From Neorhizobium alkalisoli (GTDB lineage: Bacteria; Pseudomonadota; Alphaproteobacteria; Rhizobiales; Rhizobiaceae): DNA of 64,000 nucleotides. Made by a program: the position numbers and the translations under genes. The notes beneath the pieces were generated by a model. It worked only from the letters and a program-made list of their open reading frames with translations, did no database searches and had not been told where the DNA came from. This document shows, in pieces, positions 1 through 8,930 of this stretch (the stretch's first letter is position 1; the number at the start of each line of letters is the position of its first letter). The stretch is taken from contig NZ_PVBN01000001.1 of NCBI RefSeq assembly GCF_002968635.1, positions 434,001 to 498,000 on the forward strand, in the 5' to 3' direction.

Positions 1-1
1 G

Positions 2-1507
2 TCAGGCGAACAGGGCGAACATAGCCGTTGCGATCAGCGCCGCAAGAGCGGCGGCGGCCGGCAGCGTGATCAACCATGCGGCGATGATGCTGAGAAAATG
101 CGAACGCCGTACCAGATAGCGGCGTTTCAATTCGTCGTCGTTGCGCTCGAAAGGCTCCTCCGGGTCGAATTCCTTGCCGGCCCGCACGCGCATGTATTCG
201 TAACGACGCCGGGAGTGGCTGGTGTACCACTCGCGGAAGAAGCCGACCCCGAACACCGCTCCGACGGCGATATGCGTCGAGGAAACAGGCAGGCCGAGCC
301 AGGAGGCCACGATCACCGTGAGAGCGGTGGAAAGCGATACGCAATATGCCCGCATCGGATTGAGCTTGGTGATCTCGGCACCCACGAGCCTGACGAGTTT
401 CGGCCCGTAGAGCAGCAGCCCGAGCGAAATCCCGAGCCCGCCGATGACCAGTTCCCAGAACGGCACATGGATATTCGCTCCTGCACCCTGCTGCGCCACC
501 GAAACGATGGCTGCGAGCGGTCCGATGGCGTTCGAGACGTCATTGGCGCCGTGCGCGAAGGAGAGGAGGGCGGCCGAGAAGACGAGCGGAATGCGAAACA
601 GCTTGCGAAGCGACTGGTTGCGATTTTCAAGCCCTTCCGCCTGCCTTGCAATGACGGGAATGAGAAGCCGCCAGGCGACGAGGCCAGTCACAAGCGTGAT
701 CAACGTGGCGACCGGCGCCGACACGTCCACGAGCTGGCCCAACCCGACCAGAGAGAGAAAGCCCGCGAAAGCGCCGGTCATGGTGCCGATGAGTATCGGC
801 ACCCATTTCGTCGCCGAGGCAATCTTGTCTTCCCGATAGATGATGGTTTCCTTGATGAGGGCGAGGAAGGCTGCTGCGATGACCGCACCAAGGATGGGCG
901 ACAAGACCCAGCTTGCGGTGATGCCGGCGATCGTCCCCCAGTTGATGGCGGAAAGGCCGGCAGCGGCTATTCCGGCGCCCATCACCCCGCCGACGATCGA
1001 ATGGGTGGTCGAGATCGGTGCGCCCGACCAGGTCGCGACATTGATGAGGATGGCTGCGGCAAGGAGTGCCGCCATCATCGCCCAGATAAATACATCCGGG
1101 CTGGCCATCATACTGCCCTGCATGATGCCGTTGGCGATGGTGTCGGCGACGCCTCGGCCCGCGATGACCGCGCCCGCAACCTCGAAGACCGCGGCAAGCC
1201 CAAGGCCGAAGGTCATCGTCATGGCGCGCGCGCCGACGGCCGCGCCGATATTGTTGGTCACGTCATTGGCGCCGATGTTCATCGCCATATAGGCCGCGAG
1301 CCCGGAAGCGGCGATGACAAGGAAGGTGCCTGGCTGCCCCGTCACATAGGAGGCGGCAAAGATGCCGACCAGGACGATGAAGAGAACCGCCGTGCCCGGG
1401 GCCGCAAACCGGCGTGACATCTGCCGCGCGGCTTCCTCCACCGAAGAGAATTTCTCCAGGTCCTTGTCCAGCGTCGGCTTCGCCAGGCGCGGCCGTTTTT
1501 GGCCCAT
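2..1507 (-). CDS. PiT-family inorganic phosphate transporter
   Basis: This 501-residue integral membrane protein is a low-affinity phosphate permease of the PiT/PHO4 family, which cotransports phosphate or metal-phosphate with protons or sodium. The family's duplicated signature is visible twice: GANDVTNNIGAAVGARAM near residue 80 and GANDVSNAIGPLAAI near residue 320, each followed by hydrophobic segments. The charged N-terminal stretch (about 40 residues) and the cytoplasmic loop after SSTHIAVGAVFG near the C-terminus fit rhizobial members. The stop codon lies at the very edge of the window but the gene is complete. Many rhizobia have a DUF47 partner gene upstream of pit; none is seen here, since the upstream neighbour is a NUDIX hydrolase. 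Confidence 0.93.
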   Translation of the reverse strand: MGQKRPRLAKPTLDKDLEKFSSVEEAARQMSRRFAAPGTAVLFIVLVGIFAASYVTGQPGTFLVIAASGLAAYMAMNIGANDVTNNIGAAVGARAMTMTFGLGLAAVFEVAGAVIAGRGVADTIANGIMQGSMMASPDVFIWAMMAALLAAAILINVATWSGAPISTTHSIVGGVMGAGIAAAGLSAINWGTIAGITASWVLSPILGAVIAAAFLALIKETIIYREDKIASATKWVPILIGTMTGAFAGFLSLVGLGQLVDVSAPVATLITLVTGLVAWRLLIPVIARQAEGLENRNQSLRKLFRIPLVFSAALLSFAHGANDVSNAIGPLAAIVSVAQQGAGANIHVPFWELVIGGLGISLGLLLYGPKLVRLVGAEITKLNPMRAYCVSLSTALTVIVASWLGLPVSSTHIAVGAVFGVGFFREWYTSHSRRRYEYMRVRAGKEFDPEEPFERNDDELKRRYLVRRSHFLSIIAAWLITLPAAAALAALIATAMFALFA

Positions 1508-1635
1508 ATCTCCGTCCTTGAATGAGAAGCAAGCAAAGGATGGCGTGCAGCCATTTCCCCTCTTGCGGCGAAAATCGTGGCTTGTCGCTTAGTCGCAGAA
1601 AATTGCGATGGCAATGTCGCGGAATTGCAAAATGT

Positions 1636-2142
1636 TCAGCTTGCAGCCTTGGTCGGTTGAGATGGAATGGGCGGCTGCATTTTTTCCGCAAATTGGAGGA
1701 GCAGGATCTTCAGCTCCGGTTCGTTGACCCGCATGGCCGCTTCCTCGCAAGACACCCATTCCAGCGTCCGGGAGCCCTTTTCGGGAAAGACCTTGAGACA
1801 ATCCACGACTTCCAGCGCATGCACCTGCACCCGCACCGGTATCTTCAGGCCGTTATCGAGCATCTTGCGGTAGTGATAGAAGCCCAACGGCTCCTTCTCG
1901 ACCTTGCCCTTGACGCCGACCTCTTCGAAGGCCTCGCGTTCGGCAACCTGATGGGCTTTCTTGTCGGTCATCGGCCAGCCTTTGGGAATGACCCAGCGAC
2001 CGGTATCGCGGCTGGTGGCGACCAGAACCTCGAGCAGACCCTGCTTTTTTTTGATCCGATAACACAGCGCCGCATATTGCTGCCGCGGTGGCCGCTGCAA
2101 CATCAACCGAAGATTGCTGCTTACCCGATCCATGAAGCCCAA
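1636..2142 (-). CDS. NUDIX hydrolase
   Basis: This 168-residue protein has a Nudix fold and probably hydrolyses a nucleoside diphosphate derivative or diphosphoinositol polyphosphate-like substrate. The Nudix box runs from GWPMTDKKAHQ through REAFEEVGV (about residues 74-97). The REAFEEVGV metal-binding part is intact, whereas the first Glu of the GX5E element appears as Lys, as in diphosphoinositol polyphosphate phosphohydrolase-like members. The N-terminus (QQYAALCYRIKKKQGLLEVLVATSR) matches that group. It lies upstream of the phosphate transporter gene on the same strand with about 128 bp between them, so co-transcription is possible. The substrate is not predictable from sequence. Confidence 0.85.
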   Translation of the reverse strand: MGFMDRVSSNLRLMLQRPPRQQYAALCYRIKKKQGLLEVLVATSRDTGRWVIPKGWPMTDKKAHQVAEREAFEEVGVKGKVEKEPLGFYHYRKMLDNGLKIPVRVQVHALEVVDCLKVFPEKGSRTLEWVSCEEAAMRVNEPELKILLLQFAEKMQPPIPSQPTKAAS

Positions 2143-2260
2143 TTTCTGCCGTACCTCCGAGTGATTCGTATTTTGCTAATATGGGGATTGCGTGAAGCTT
2201 AACGAGCCATCCACAACCTTTTTTAAGAGAATCATGATGGACGGGTTCGCAACAGCCATA

Positions 2261-2322
2261 ACAATTGTGACTTGGCTTGGTTTCACGTCAATACGTAGTT
2301 TGCACACCTGTTCAACAATTGT
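2261..2322. promoter_or_regulatory. Paired ACAATTGT palindromes upstream of glcD
   Basis: The perfect 8-bp palindrome ACAATTGT occurs at 2261-2268 and again at 2315-2322. The centres are 54 bp apart, close to five helical turns, in the 290-bp gap between the divergent NUDIX and glcD genes. The placement suggests operators for a dimeric regulator of glcDEF, for example a GntR/FadR-type GlcC analogue, but no such regulator gene is in the window. The rest of the gap shows nothing else that can be supported. Confidence 0.3.
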
Positions 2323-2432
2323 ACCGTTGCGAACCGGTATCGCTCAAATGCGACAAGAACATTGAAGGGGCGACGGGATCGTGGAATACGGAAACGAAGA
2401 ACAGCCGGCTTTGGCGATATAGGGAGGTTACC

Positions 2433-3872
2433 GTGTCCGAAGCGATAGAGTTTTTGCCGCCCCGGCCTGAGGTCCTTTCGCGGCGGGCGGCAATCGTCGC
2501 CGATCTGGCTGACCTTCTGCCGGCGGAATGTGTCATTCATGAAGCGCGCGAACTCGTTCCTTTCGAGACGGACGCATTTATCTCCTACCGGCGTCTGCCG
2601 CTGGCCGTAGTACTGCCGAAAACGACGGCGCAGGTGGCCGCGGTCATGAAATACTGTTACCGCTACGGCATTCCCGTCGTGCCGCGCGGCGCGGGCACCT
2701 CGCTTTCTGGCGGCGCGATCCCGCAAGAGGACGCAATCGTCCTGGGCCTTTCCAAGATGTCGCGCATCCTGGAAGTGGACTATGCCAACCGCACGGCGAC
2801 GGTTCAGGCCGGCGTCACGAACCTCAGCATCTCGGAAGCGGTCGGGGTGGACGGCTTCTTCTATGCACCCGATCCGAGTTCGCAGCTTGCCTGCACGATC
2901 GGCGGCAATATCGGCATGAACTCCGGCGGTGCCCACTGTCTGAAATACGGGGTCACGACCAACAACCTGCTCGGCGTCAAGATGGTGCTGGTCGACGGTA
3001 CGGTCGTCGATCTGGGCGGCAAGCATCTGGACAGCGCCGGTTACGATCTGCTCGGCCTCGTCTGCGGCTCGGAAGGCCAGCTCGGGATTGTCGCCGAAGC
3101 GACGGTCAGGCTGATTGCCAAGCCGGAAGGCGCCCGCCCGGTGCTCTTCGGTTTTGAAACCTCGGAAGAGGCAGGCGCGTGTGTGACCGATATCATCGGC
3201 TCGGGCATCATTCCTGTGGCCATCGAATTCATGGACAAGCCGGCGATCGAAATCTGCGAAGCCTTTGCCCATGCGGGTTATCCGCTTGATGTCGGCGCGC
3301 TTCTGATCGTCGAGGTGGAAGGCTCCGAGGCGGAAATGGATGCGACGCTGGCAGGCATCGTCGAGATCGCTCGCCGTCACGGGGTGAAAACCGTCCGTGA
3401 AAGCCAGTCTGCGACCGAGGCAGCGCTGATCTGGAAGGGCCGCAAGTCCGCCTTCGGAGCGACGGGCCGTATCGCCGACTATATCTGCATGGATGGCACG
3501 GTGCCGCTCGGCAAGCTTTCCTATGTGCTGAAAAAGACCTCCGAGATTACCGACAGCTTCGGCCTGCGGGTCGCAAATGTCTTCCACGCGGGCGACGGCA
3601 ACATGCATCCGCTGATCCTGTTCAACGCGAACGATCCGGAAGATGCCGCCAGGGCCGAAGCGGCGGGTAATGAGATCCTCAAGCTCTGCGTCGACGCGGG
3701 AGGTTGCCTGACAGGCGAGCACGGCGTCGGCATCGAAAAGCGCGACCTGATGCGGCATCAGTATTCCGATGCCGATCTCGCCCAGCAGATGGCCGTGCGT
3801 TCGGCCTTCGACGAGGGGTGGATCCTCAATCCCTCCAAGGTTTTCCCGCTGGACGGACGGCCCGCTGCATGA
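2433..3872 (+). CDS. glcD: Glycolate oxidase subunit GlcD (FAD-binding)
   Basis: The FAD-binding catalytic subunit of glycolate oxidase oxidises glycolate to glyoxylate and passes electrons to the membrane quinone pool with GlcE and GlcF. The product from the GTG start at 2433 is 479 residues, similar to E. coli GlcD. That start follows a strong AGGGAGG SD at 2421-2427; an open frame continues 52 codons further upstream but without a comparable site. The FAD_binding_4 (PCMH) domain shows VVPRGAGTSLSGGAIP and IGGNIGMNSGGAHCLKYG. The C-terminal FAD-oxidase domain shows NVFHAGDGNMHPLILF and GCLTGEHGVGIEKR, with the conserved HxGDGNxH and GEHG motifs. The stop overlaps the glcE start (ATGA), indicating translational coupling. 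Confidence 0.95.
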   Translation: MSEAIEFLPPRPEVLSRRAAIVADLADLLPAECVIHEARELVPFETDAFISYRRLPLAVVLPKTTAQVAAVMKYCYRYGIPVVPRGAGTSLSGGAIPQEDAIVLGLSKMSRILEVDYANRTATVQAGVTNLSISEAVGVDGFFYAPDPSSQLACTIGGNIGMNSGGAHCLKYGVTTNNLLGVKMVLVDGTVVDLGGKHLDSAGYDLLGLVCGSEGQLGIVAEATVRLIAKPEGARPVLFGFETSEEAGACVTDIIGSGIIPVAIEFMDKPAIEICEAFAHAGYPLDVGALLIVEVEGSEAEMDATLAGIVEIARRHGVKTVRESQSATEAALIWKGRKSAFGATGRIADYICMDGTVPLGKLSYVLKKTSEITDSFGLRVANVFHAGDGNMHPLILFNANDPEDAARAEAAGNEILKLCVDAGGCLTGEHGVGIEKRDLMRHQYSDADLAQQMAVRSAFDEGWILNPSKVFPLDGRPAA

Positions 3873-5074
3873 CGTTGATACCGCATACCGAGACGGACGC
3901 GGCTTACGTGATCCGCAATGCCGCTGCACAGGGGACGAGGCTCGCACTTTGCGGCGGTAATAGCCGCTCCGGTTTTGGCGATCCCGTCGAAGGGGCTGAG
4001 GCAATGAGTTCTCGTGGGCTCTCGGGCATCGTCGATTACGAGCCGGCCGAAATGGTGATGACGGCAAAAGCCGGTACGCCTGTCGCGGAAATCGAAGCGG
4101 CACTTGGCGCCAACCGGCAGATGATGGCGTTCGAGCCGATGGACCACCGCGGTATTATGGGGACAACAGGTGAACCGACGATCGGCGGCATCTTTGCCGC
4201 GAACGTCTCCGGTCCGCGCCGGTTCGTGGCGGGGGCTGCGCGCGACAGCCTGCTCGGCGTTCGCTTCGTCAACGGCCAGGGGCAGGTGATCCGTGCCGGC
4301 GGCCGGGTCATGAAGAACGTGACGGGTCTGGACCTGGTGAAGCTGCTCGCGGGTTCGCACGGTACGCTCGGCTTCCTGACGGAAGTGACCTTCCGGGTGC
4401 TGCCGGTGCCGCAGTCTGTTGAGACGATCGTCATCTCCGGGCTGGACGACGCGGCCGCGGCGCACGCCATGGCATCGGCCCTGGCGCTGCCGGTTGAGGT
4501 GTCGGGCGCGGCGCACCTGCCGCAAACGGTCAAGGGCCGCTTTGTCGGCGGCGCTCTGCCGGAAGGGGAGGCGACCGTGCTGCGTCTCGAAGGACTTGCT
4601 GCCTCCGTCTCGGTGCGGGCCGAAAAGCTCGCAGCCGCCATGGCAGCCTTCGGCCCGGTCTCCCGGCTCGGTCCGGGTGAGAGCCTGGCCCTCTGGCACG
4701 AGATCCGCGACGTCCATCCCTATGCCGACGGCACCCAGAAACCGCTCTGGCGTGTTTCCGTCGCGCCGTCGGTCGGCCATCAGCTCGTCGCCGCCCTTCG
4801 CCTCGAAGCAGGCGTGGATGCCTTCTACGACTGGCAGGGCGGGCTGATCTGGATGCGCATGGAGGCCGACCCGGAGGCCGAGCTTCTACGCCGTTACATC
4901 AAAGCGCTCGGCGGTGGCCATGCGACGCTCATGCGGGCATCGGAACAGGTGAGGGCGGCCTCGGCCGCTTTCGAGCCGCAATCCGACGCCGTTGCGGCAC
5001 TCTCGGCCCGCGTGAAGCATAAACTCGACCCCGCCGGCATCTTCAGCCCGGGCAAGATGGCGGGAGCCCTCTGA
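3869..5074 (+). CDS. glcE: Glycolate oxidase subunit GlcE (FAD-binding)
   Basis: GlcE is the second FAD-binding subunit of the glycolate oxidase complex. The start at 3869 overlaps the glcD stop as ATGA and gives 401 residues; a longer in-frame opening lies inside glcD and is discounted. The N-terminal half is a shortened PCMH FAD domain, with GGNSRSGFGDPVEG near residue 30, PTIGGIFAANVSGPRRF near 105 and GGRVMKNVTGLDLVKLLAGSHGTLGF near 145. The C-terminus ends KLDPAGIFSPGKMAGAL, typical of FAD-linked oxidases. The stop again overlaps the next start, at glcF, so glcD-glcE-glcF form one tightly coupled operon. Confidence 0.94.
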   Translation: MTLIPHTETDAAYVIRNAAAQGTRLALCGGNSRSGFGDPVEGAEAMSSRGLSGIVDYEPAEMVMTAKAGTPVAEIEAALGANRQMMAFEPMDHRGIMGTTGEPTIGGIFAANVSGPRRFVAGAARDSLLGVRFVNGQGQVIRAGGRVMKNVTGLDLVKLLAGSHGTLGFLTEVTFRVLPVPQSVETIVISGLDDAAAAHAMASALALPVEVSGAAHLPQTVKGRFVGGALPEGEATVLRLEGLAASVSVRAEKLAAAMAAFGPVSRLGPGESLALWHEIRDVHPYADGTQKPLWRVSVAPSVGHQLVAALRLEAGVDAFYDWQGGLIWMRMEADPEAELLRRYIKALGGGHATLMRASEQVRAASAAFEPQSDAVAALSARVKHKLDPAGIFSPGKMAGAL

Positions 5075-6378
5075 TGCAAACCTCCTTCACGCCCGAGCAG
5101 CTTGCCGATCCGCATGTGGCCGAATCCGAAAAGATCCTGCGCCGCTGCGTGCATTGCGGCTTCTGCACGGCGACCTGTCCGACCTATGTCACGCTCGGCA
5201 ACGAGCTCGACAGCCCGCGGGGCCGCATCTATCTCATCAAGGACATGCTGGAGAACGGTCGCGCGGCGGACGAGGAAGTCGTCACCCATATCGATCGCTG
5301 TCTTTCCTGTCTGGCCTGCGTGACCACCTGCCCTTCGGGCGTGGACTACATGCATCTGGTCGATCATGCCCGCATTCATATCGAGAAGACCTATCGGCGC
5401 CCGCTGATGGACCGGCTGATCCGCGACCTGCTGGCTGCCGTGCTCCCCTATCCGGCGCGCTTCCGCACCGCCGTCGTGTTGGCCAAGCTCGGTCGCCCCT
5501 TCGCACCGCTCCTGAAGCGGGTTTCGGCACTGAAGCCGCTCGGCGCCATGCTGGATCTAGCCCCGGCATCCATCGCGAGACCTTCGGATGCTGCAACTCC
5601 AGGCAGGCCTGTGCCGCAAGCCGAAAGCCGGGGGCGGGTGGCGATCCTGTCCGGCTGCGCCCAGCCGGTGCTCGATCCCGGCATCAACGAAGCCACGCTG
5701 CGCCTCCTGTCGCGGTTTGGCGTCGAAGTAGTGGTGCCTGAAGGCGAGGGCTGTTGCGGCGCATTGGTGCACCACATGGGCCGCGAGGAGCCGGCCCTGG
5801 ATTTTGCTCGCCGCAACGTCGATGTCTGGATCCGCGAGATCGACAATGGCGGCCTCGATGCCATCATCGTCACCGCGTCGGGCTGCGGCACCACGATCAA
5901 GGACTACGGGCATATGCTGCGGCTCGATCCGGCCTATGCGGAAAAGGCGGCAAAGGTCTCGGCGCTCGCCAGGGATATCACCGAATATCTTTCGACCCTC
6001 GATCTGCCGAAGCTGGAGCCGAAAGGCCTCAACGTCGCCTATCATTCCGCCTGTTCGATGCAGCACGGGCAGAAGATCACGCTTGCGCCGAAGAACCTGT
6101 TGAAGGCTGCCGGCTTCACTGTCCGCGATCCTGCCGAAGGGCATCTCTGCTGCGGTTCCGCGGGTACCTACAACATCCTGCAGCCGGAGATCTCCGCCCA
6201 GCTCAAGGCTCGAAAGGTCAGGAATATCGAGGCGACCAAAGCGGATGTGATCGCCACCGGGAACATCGGCTGCATCACCCAGATCGCAACGGGCACCGCC
6301 ATCCCCATCCTCCATACCGTGGAGCTGCTCGATTGGGCCTATGGCGGCCCTGAGCCTCAAAAGCTCTCAGCCAGGTAA
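5074..6378 (+). CDS. glcF: Glycolate oxidase iron-sulfur subunit GlcF
   Basis: This 434-residue iron-sulfur subunit relays electrons from GlcDE to quinone. Two [4Fe-4S] ferredoxin motifs are present in the N-terminal third: CVHCGFCTATCPTY near residue 27 and CLSCLACVTTCPSG near residue 77. Two CCG cysteine-rich domains follow, with EGCCGALVHHMG near 225 and HLCCGSAGTYNILQ near 360, the heterodisulfide-reductase-like repeats expected in GlcF. It is the last gene of the glcDEF operon and is followed by a bidirectional hairpin terminator shared with the convergent outer-membrane protein gene. Confidence 0.95.
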   Translation: MQTSFTPEQLADPHVAESEKILRRCVHCGFCTATCPTYVTLGNELDSPRGRIYLIKDMLENGRAADEEVVTHIDRCLSCLACVTTCPSGVDYMHLVDHARIHIEKTYRRPLMDRLIRDLLAAVLPYPARFRTAVVLAKLGRPFAPLLKRVSALKPLGAMLDLAPASIARPSDAATPGRPVPQAESRGRVAILSGCAQPVLDPGINEATLRLLSRFGVEVVVPEGEGCCGALVHHMGREEPALDFARRNVDVWIREIDNGGLDAIIVTASGCGTTIKDYGHMLRLDPAYAEKAAKVSALARDITEYLSTLDLPKLEPKGLNVAYHSACSMQHGQKITLAPKNLLKAAGFTVRDPAEGHLCCGSAGTYNILQPEISAQLKARKVRNIEATKADVIATGNIGCITQIATGTAIPILHTVELLDWAYGGPEPQKLSAR

Positions 6379-6387
6379 GGGTGCAAA

Positions 6388-6416
6388 TAAAAAAGCCGGC
6401 GGTGACGCCGGCTTTT
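6388..6416. terminator. Bidirectional terminator between glcF and OMP gene
   Basis: A perfect 10-bp stem pairs 6391-6400 (AAAAGCCGGC) with 6407-6416 (GCCGGCTTTT) around a 6-nt loop. A-rich sequence on the 5' side and T-rich on the 3' side let it act for both converging transcripts. Confidence 0.88.
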
Positions 6417-6435
6417 CGTGAGAGGGTTTAAAGCC

Positions 6436-7149
6436 TCAGAACTTGTAGGACACACCGAAGTTGACGGCATGGGTGAGGATGTTGGTCTTCAGCGAAGCGC
6501 CGCTGTCGATGTCCACATCAACCCAGGAATAGTTGCCCTTGTATTCGGCAAACACCGACCAGTTGTCGGTGATCTGGTACTTCACGCCGGCCTGCGCCTG
6601 CAGCGTCGCACCGCCGAACTGGTAGTCGAAGGTGCGGCCGGAGGCGCGCGTGACTTCCACATGCGGGACGTTGATACCAACGCCGGCGCCGACGTAAGGC
6701 GTGAATTTGCTGCCTTCGATCGGGAACTTGTAGAGGGCGTTGACCGTCAGCAGGTTCAGGCCGTCGGTAAATTCGAAATGCGACCATCCGGACTTGGTCA
6801 GGGTGTCGTCATCCGCATAGACCTTGGCATGGGTGTAGTCGAGCGAGATACCCCAGTTCGACAGCGCGCCGCCGTCAAACCAGTAGGTGCCGCGCACACC
6901 CCAGTAAGGCGGCATCTGGAACGGCTTGGTGTCCCAGCCGGCGGTGAAGTCGGCCTGGTCGGAAACCTCGATGTCGGAATGCGGCGCAAACTGGTAGCCG
7001 CCGTAACCGGAGATTTCCCATCCGCCGGTCTCGACCGGAGCGACATACGGCGCTTCGGCCTGCGTCGGATCGGCAGCATAAGCGGGGGTGAATGCAACAC
7101 CGGCGATGAGGGCCGCGGAAATCAAAGAAAGAGAAAGAAGCTCGCGCAT
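6436..7149 (-). CDS. Outer membrane beta-barrel protein (Omp25/OmpW-like)
   Basis: This is a predicted outer-membrane eight-strand beta-barrel protein. From the start at 7149 the 237-residue product opens with a clean signal peptide (MRELLSLSLISAALIAGVAFTPAYA, processing before ADPTQ). Alternating aromatic strands follow, including GWEISGYGGYQFAPHSDIEV, and FTPYVGAGVGINVPHVEV near residue 140. The terminal GVSYKF ends in Phe, the usual BAM-targeting signal. A 28-codon upstream in-frame extension would bury the signal peptide and is rejected. Rhizobia encode several such porin-like proteins. Ligand and function cannot be told from sequence. It lies convergent with glcF. Confidence 0.83.
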   Translation of the reverse strand: MRELLSLSLISAALIAGVAFTPAYAADPTQAEAPYVAPVETGGWEISGYGGYQFAPHSDIEVSDQADFTAGWDTKPFQMPPYWGVRGTYWFDGGALSNWGISLDYTHAKVYADDDTLTKSGWSHFEFTDGLNLLTVNALYKFPIEGSKFTPYVGAGVGINVPHVEVTRASGRTFDYQFGGATLQAQAGVKYQITDNWSVFAEYKGNYSWVDVDIDSGASLKTNILTHAVNFGVSYKF

Positions 7150-7284
7150 GGAATCAGCCTGCAGGAAAAGGATATTGGCTTTTGCGGTGCACATTAGCGG
7201 CGGATGTGGCGCCGGTCTGTGCCTTTTTTGCACCAGTCACCTGCGAAGCTAGACCCGTTATGGTTAATGAAGCGTAAACCCGTG

Positions 7285-7312
7285 AAAAAGGCGGCTTTCG
7301 CCGCCTTTTTTT
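7285..7312. terminator. Hairpin terminator downstream of L,D-transpeptidase
   Basis: A perfect 10-bp stem pairs 7285-7294 (AAAAAGGCGG) with 7301-7310 (CCGCCTTTTT). It lies just past the stop of the minus-strand L,D-transpeptidase gene and gives a T tract in that direction. Its T-rich 3' side could also stop plus-strand transcription. Confidence 0.85.
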
Positions 7313-7328
7313 CCATTCCAGGGTGTTC

Positions 7329-8021
7329 TCAGCCGCCGAAAATCGTGCCGAAAATATCGATGCCGCGGTCCTTGTAGTCGACCTTGCCATGGCGGTTGCC
7401 GGGGCCGATGACGACCACCTTGGAGCCGATCCCGGCGCGGGAGTAAAGGTGCTCCACATCCTTGTTCATCATGCGGATGCAGCCCGACGACATGTTGAGA
7501 CCGATTGTCCAGGGCTGGTTGGTGCCGTGGATGCGGAAGATGGTGTCGCGACCGCCCTTGTAGAGATAGAGCGCACGGGCACCGAGCGGATTGTCGATGC
7601 CGCCGTCCTGCACAATGGGCAGGATTCGGCCGTTACGGGCTTCGCGAGCGCGCATTTCCGCCGGCGGCCTCCAGGATGGCCATTCCTCCTTGCGGCCGAC
7701 ATTGACGATGCCGGACCAGCCGAAGCCCTCGCGACCGACGCCGATGCCGTAGCGCGTCGCACGGTTCGGGCCTTCGATGTAGTAAAGGAACTTGTTGTCG
7801 GTATCGACGATGATCGTGCCGGGTTTTTCGCTCGTCGAGAAACGCACCATGCGGCGCTTGTATTTCTCCGGTACTTCCCGGGGCTGGGCCACAAGTGTGA
7901 CGTCGCTTGCCGGACGTTCGATTTGCGATGCGGCCGTGGTGAACGCACTGGCGTTTCCGGCCGTCAGAAATATCGCGCCAGCCATCCCCATGGCCATCGC
8001 GACGGTCATGCCTCTCCTCAT
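7329..8021 (-). CDS. L,D-transpeptidase (YkuD domain), copy 1
   Basis: This 230-residue periplasmic enzyme of the YkuD family forms 3-3 peptidoglycan cross-links or attaches proteins to peptidoglycan. The signal peptide starts at MRRGMTVAMAMGMAGAIFL and ends near NASA, supporting the start at 8021 rather than 20 codons upstream. The catalytic motif reads RIHGTNQPWTIG then SSGCIRMMNKDV (about residues 180-212), with the nucleophilic Cys in SGCIRM and the conserved His in HGTN. The core begins KPGTIIVDTDNKFLYYIEG. It is a paralogue of the next gene; the two lie in tandem on the same strand with about 144 bp between them. Confidence 0.92.
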   Translation of the reverse strand: MRRGMTVAMAMGMAGAIFLTAGNASAFTTAASQIERPASDVTLVAQPREVPEKYKRRMVRFSTSEKPGTIIVDTDNKFLYYIEGPNRATRYGIGVGREGFGWSGIVNVGRKEEWPSWRPPAEMRAREARNGRILPIVQDGGIDNPLGARALYLYKGGRDTIFRIHGTNQPWTIGLNMSSGCIRMMNKDVEHLYSRAGIGSKVVVIGPGNRHGKVDYKDRGIDIFGTIFGG

Positions 8022-8165
8022 TCCCGCAGTCCTTCTCAATTCAGAATTGCGGAAAGCTAGCTGACTCCGGCGCCAAAGCAAGACCGTAGATAGCTAATAA
8101 AGGAGTTGTGAGGGTCAGAAGGAGGTGTGACTGTGTCGCCGCCACCTCACTTTTGAGAGGATCGG

Positions 8166-8930
8166 TCACATGACGACGACTTTCGTGCCGATGTTCACCC
8201 GCTCGTAGAGATCCACCACGTCCTCGTTGCGCATACGGATACAGCCGGAGGAGACGGCGCTGCCGATCGTCCAGGGAGCGTTGGTGCCGTGAATGCGGTA
8301 AAGCGTCGAGCCGAGATACATGGCACGGGCGCCGAGCGGATTTTCCGGGCCGCCGTCCATGCGCGCCGGCAGGTAGTGGCCCTTGGCCGCCTCGCGGGTG
8401 ATCATTTCCTTCGGCGGCGTCCAATTCGGCCATTCCGCCTTGCGGGTGATCCGATGTTCTCCGGCCCACTCGAAGCCCGGCTTGCCGACCCCGACGCCGT
8501 AACGACGGGCCTGGCCGTCGCCCGCCACCAGATAGAGGAAGCGGTTGTTGGTGTCGATGATGATGGTGCCTGGCTTTTCCGTGGTGTCGTAGGTCACCGT
8601 CTGAGGCAGGAACTGCGGTTCGATCTGGCTGCGGACCGGCCTGTTCGGGCGGACGGCTGCGGGCTCCACGCGGCTTTCTCCGAAAATCCCGCTCCGCTGG
8701 ACGGCGCGCGGCTGCTGGTATTCGCGCTGACGATAGATGACACGCGGCTGAGCAGCCTGCCGGGGATAAACGACCGGTCGGGCATTCGGGCCGGCGAGCT
8801 GCATCACCCACGGAGCGGCAAGGTCTGGGCTGACGATGACCGGCGGGCGTTCGCGGTAGCGGTCGTTTGCGAGGGCGGCGCCGGAAAAGGCGGCCGCGAG
8901 GCCAAGCGCCAGAAACAGGGTTTTCTTCAT
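8166..8930 (-). CDS. L,D-transpeptidase (YkuD domain), copy 2
   Basis: This is a second 254-residue YkuD-family L,D-transpeptidase. The start at 8930 gives the signal peptide MKKTLFLALGLAAAFSGAALA. An Arg/Gln/Pro-rich linker of roughly 80 residues follows, longer than in copy 1, and may reach across the periplasm. The YkuD core carries KPGTIIIDTNNRFLYLVAG, RIHGTNAPWTIG and SSGCIRMRNEDVVDLY, with the catalytic Cys present. The similarity of the two cores suggests local duplication. Rhizobiales rely heavily on L,D-cross-links for polar growth, which fits several copies. The 225 bp upstream, up to tag, show no recognised feature. Confidence 0.92.
   Translation of the reverse strand: MKKTLFLALGLAAAFSGAALANDRYRERPPVIVSPDLAAPWVMQLAGPNARPVVYPRQAAQPRVIYRQREYQQPRAVQRSGIFGESRVEPAAVRPNRPVRSQIEPQFLPQTVTYDTTEKPGTIIIDTNNRFLYLVAGDGQARRYGVGVGKPGFEWAGEHRITRKAEWPNWTPPKEMITREAAKGHYLPARMDGGPENPLGARAMYLGSTLYRIHGTNAPWTIGSAVSSGCIRMRNEDVVDLYERVNIGTKVVVM

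Noticed and set aside
98..1417. A 439-codon open frame on the plus strand opposite the phosphate transporter
   Set aside because: Its product is low-complexity, His/Arg/Asp-rich and matches no family, and the minus strand encodes a clear PiT protein. It is a high-GC antisense shadow.
2283..4103. A 606-codon open frame on the minus strand opposite glcD/glcE
   Set aside because: It is an antisense shadow without motifs or a ribosome-binding site; glcD and glcE are unambiguous.
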